A stretch of DNA of 51,173 nt from Hondaea fermentalgiana. Lineage: Eukaryota > Sar > Bigyra > Thraustochytrida > Thraustochytriidae. Where the stretch lies: the NCBI GenBank assembly GCA_014084085.1, contig NPFB01000036.1, positions 109,988 to 161,160 on the forward strand, given 5' to 3'. Made by a program: the position numbers and the translations under genes. Under the pieces are notes generated by a model. It was not told where the DNA came from, ran no database searches, and worked only from the letters and a program-made list of their open reading frames with translations. Every line of letters begins with the position of its first letter. Within the stretch, counting starts at the first letter, position 1. Below are positions 48,824-51,173 of this stretch, piece by piece.

Positions 48824-50764
48824 TCACTCTTCGGGCAGCTTCATAGTCTCGAGGAAGGTGAGGGCAGCCTCGGTCTCCTCGGTGCACTTGGTGCGCGACC
48901 ATCCAAGCATGGTACCCATGAGCTTGACGACCTGAGGCACGGCCTCAACGGCAGCGTCGTGGTCGACAAAGGCAAGACGGGTCCGGCGCGCGAGCACATC
49001 GACGGCAGTGACGGCATACTCGTGCTTGACGGCAAAGGCAACCTCGGCCTCGAGGACCGGGTGCTTGGCGACGAGGCGCTTGGGGTGCAATCCCTTGGCA
49101 CGCGTCGGGTAGCCGTGCTTAATGATCTCTGCGATCTGCAGAGCGCGTGTACCGTACGAGCTGACGAGGTGCTGTGCAATGTCGCGATCGAAGCCGTAGT
49201 CCTCGCGCAGCGTGACGGTGACGATATCGTACTTTTGGTCGCAAATGATGCCAGCGCGGTCGGCGCCGATGAGCTTGAGACCAAGGGTGGCGCACGGGCC
49301 GGCCTTGCCACCCATGCGCGGGTGCTCCTTGAGGACACGGTCGACGGCATCCTGGGCCATGCGGCGCTGCGTGGTCCACTTGCCGCCGCCAATCGTGATG
49401 AGACCGCTCTTGGAAACCTCGACGACGTGCTCGCGGGAGATCGCCTTGGTGTCCTTGGCGTTGACGTCGCGGACGAGAGGGCGAATGCCCGACCAGGCGG
49501 CGCGCACGTCATCGTGGGAAACGCGGCGGTTGAGGTACCTGCCACACTCGGCGAGAACAAAATCAACCTCTGCAAGGCTGGGCTTGGGGCGCATGGTGAG
49601 CGGGGTGGCCGAGTCGGTGGTTCCAACGATGGTGCCACCACTCCATGGAAGGAAGAAGAGAACGCGGCCGTCCGAGGTGTTGGGAACAATGAGACCCATT
49701 TGAGAAGGGCTGAAATCGTCCGAGAGCGTAACGTGGATGCCGCCAGCGGGCACAATAATGTCCTGCTCCGCCTTCTCCGTGGAGGGACCGTTGTCCTCGC
49801 CGTTGGGGTCGTTGGCCATGTGGCGCACGGCGTCCGAGAAGGGGCCCGTCGCGTTGACGACGGCAGTGGCACGCACATCAATGATCTTGCCCGTCTGCCT
49901 GTCGCGAACGCGGGCACCGCAAAGCTTGCCGTCTTCGTCCTTGAGGAGCTTGTCGGCGTTCATGTAGTTGACAGCCGTAGCACCTGCCTGGATTGCCGTG
50001 AGGAGGATGAGAAGACCGTAGCGAGCGTCGTCCATTTGGCCGTCATAGTAGACAATGGCGCCGGCGATCTTGGACGGGTCGAGCATGGGGAAGTTGTAGA
50101 GCGCCTGCTGCTTGGTGAGAAACATGGAGCTGGGAACGCCCGAGTTCTTGCCGGCCACCATGTCGTAAACCTTGGTGCCGGCAAAGTAGTACGGCACCTT
50201 CCACCACTCCTCGATGGGGACCATGATGGGGAGCGGCTTGGCAATAAAGGGCGCGGCCTGGAGCATGTGACTTCGCTCCTCGAGGGCCTCCTTGACGAGG
50301 AGATACTGCCCGTAGTCGAGCTTGAGGAAGGCGTTCTCAAGGTAGCGCACGCCACCGTGAATGAGCTTGGTGGACCTGCTCGATGTGCCGGAGCTGAAAT
50401 CTTCGCGCTCCACCACGGCAACGCGGAGACCGCGGGTAGCGGCATCAAGGGCGACGCCGGAGCCGACGCAGCCGCCACCAATGACGAGGAGATCGTACTT
50501 TTCAGTTTCGAGCTCCTTGAGCTGCTCTTCGCGCGAGGGCGGCGACCACGGGAACACCATGGTTCCATCCCTGCAGGCAATCGGGAGCGTCTTGGTAAGG
50601 TTTGACTCTCGCACCTTGCGCGTGAGCGGGAAGGCCTGGCATTTGACGACCTTGTCGCTCTTGTCACCATTGCTGGTCTCTGTGAAGGCGATGGCCGCGG
50701 CCGCCAGCGTCGCCGCGGCGGCGACCGCGCCAGCGGGCTTGGCTGCGCGACGGAGGGACTGCAT
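48824..50764 (-). CDS. GPD2: FAD-dependent glycerol-3-phosphate dehydrogenase, mitochondrial
   Basis: Oxidises glycerol 3-phosphate to dihydroxyacetone phosphate and passes electrons to ubiquinone at the inner mitochondrial membrane. 646 residues, close to yeast Gut2 (about 650) and without the C-terminal EF-hands of the animal enzyme. I chose the ATG at 50762-50764: it gives an Arg/Ala-rich presequence (QSLRRAAKPAGAVAAAATL) followed by a hydrophobic Ala-rich stretch suitable for import. The dinucleotide-binding motif GGGCVGSG is at 96-103, followed by EREDFSSGTSSRSTKLIHGG, which is typical of the family. PWSGGTIVGTTDS and GGGKWTTQRRMAQDAVD are further family blocks, and the C-terminal helical DAO_C domain is present from about residue 525. 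Together with cytosolic G3P dehydrogenase it would form the glycerol-phosphate shuttle. Confidence 0.96.
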   Translation of the reverse strand: MQSLRRAAKPAGAVAAAATLAAAAIAFTETSNGDKSDKVVKCQAFPLTRKVRESNLTKTLPIACRDGTMVFPWSPPSREEQLKELETEKYDLLVIGGGCVGSGVALDAATRGLRVAVVEREDFSSGTSSRSTKLIHGGVRYLENAFLKLDYGQYLLVKEALEERSHMLQAAPFIAKPLPIMVPIEEWWKVPYYFAGTKVYDMVAGKNSGVPSSMFLTKQQALYNFPMLDPSKIAGAIVYYDGQMDDARYGLLILLTAIQAGATAVNYMNADKLLKDEDGKLCGARVRDRQTGKIIDVRATAVVNATGPFSDAVRHMANDPNGEDNGPSTEKAEQDIIVPAGGIHVTLSDDFSPSQMGLIVPNTSDGRVLFFLPWSGGTIVGTTDSATPLTMRPKPSLAEVDFVLAECGRYLNRRVSHDDVRAAWSGIRPLVRDVNAKDTKAISREHVVEVSKSGLITIGGGKWTTQRRMAQDAVDRVLKEHPRMGGKAGPCATLGLKLIGADRAGIICDQKYDIVTVTLREDYGFDRDIAQHLVSSYGTRALQIAEIIKHGYPTRAKGLHPKRLVAKHPVLEAEVAFAVKHEYAVTAVDVLARRTRLAFVDHDAAVEAVPQVVKLMGTMLGWSRTKCTEETEAALTFLETMKLPEE

Positions 50765-51173
50765 CCTTGTGAGCTTTTGTGGGTGGCAAGCAAGAGGAAA
50801 AGAAGGACGTGAAGGAGGGAAGAGATTCCGCTTTGTTTGCAAATGCGCGCGCGTTCGCGCAAGCAAGAGGCAAGGGACGGTGAGCTAGAACTCGGTTCGC
50901 AAGGGGGTCAGGCCTCCCTTTTTTCCTTTTTCTCTCTCTCGCTTTCTCTCTCGCGCGCGAGTCGTGCCTGTCTGACGCGCACTGACAGACCGCCAAAAGC
51001 CAGCGGTGACGGAGCCGACGGAGCCGACGCCGCGCTTCTTGGCGTGCTTAAGCTCTCTCTTGCGAGAGAGAGCCTCGAGTGGCTGGATGGAGATGGAGAG
51101 AAAGTTGGAGGTGGTCCACGCCGGCTTGCGTTGCAACTCAGGACCGTAAGAAGGAGGCGGGGAAGGGGGGGGG
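50765..51173. promoter_or_regulatory. GPD2 upstream region to window end
   Basis: 409 nt with a purine/pyrimidine-skewed (CT)n-like stretch (50926-50953) and a G-run at the window end. No gene seen. Confidence 0.45.

Noticed and set aside
48959..50605. 548-codon plus-strand ORF fully antisense to GPD2
   Set aside because: GC-rich codon use keeps the antisense frame open; the product has no family features while GPD2 is unmistakable.

Overview
The window is eukaryotic nuclear DNA from a GC-rich, gene-dense, intron-poor protist. I infer a stramenopile, most likely a labyrinthulomycete (thraustochytrid-like). The reasons are GC-rich coding DNA with many antisense open frames, mostly single-exon genes, rare short introns with GT..AG ends and CTAAC or TACTAAC branch motifs, secreted LRR-PAN and alpha-carbonic anhydrase genes, and a VPS13 that carries EF-hands. 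The phylum is inference; eukaryotic nuclear origin is clear. I saw no tRNA, rRNA, CRISPR, prophage or transposase.

Layout, left to right. (1) 1-8072: a 5'-truncated acidic protein with a PP1-docking-like RVxF motif, a serine hydrolase of the class C beta-lactamase fold with a mitochondrial-type presequence (minus), and a large Q/H-rich, probably nuclear protein built on tandem repeats (plus, one intron). (2) 8167-17575: four consecutive minus-strand secretory-pathway genes: a secreted LRR-PAN protein whose small 69-nt LRR exons I reconstructed, a Cys-containing GPI-like protein, an alpha-carbonic anhydrase with a hydrophobic tail, and a repeat-bearing GPI-like surface protein. A 2.8-kb microsatellite-rich gap lies inside this block. 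(3) 18389-24832: a possible 46-residue membrane peptide, an inositol monophosphatase (two exons), a SNIP1/Pml1-type FHA splicing factor, and divergently the ribosome-biogenesis factor UTP14. (4) 25035-38471: one uninterrupted 4478-codon VPS13 lipid-transfer protein with EF-hands and C2 domains. (5) 39997-50764: a cyclophilin fused to a SYF2 splicing factor, a TRAPPC12-like trafficking subunit, an unknown seven-helix membrane protein, a histidine phosphatase with N-terminal myristoylation and C2-like features, and the mitochondrial FAD glycerol-3-phosphate dehydrogenase.

Functional themes. RNA and ribosome processing is represented by SNIP1, UTP14 and CYP-SYF2. Membrane traffic and lipid transfer is represented by VPS13 and TRAPPC12. 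There is a secreted/surface block, and some core metabolism (inositol monophosphatase and GPD2). The most novel-looking item is the single-ORF fusion of an active-looking cyclophilin domain to a complete SYF2 domain. The most unusual non-coding signal is a sense-oriented (GCAA/GCGA)n tract in the leaders of several unrelated genes.
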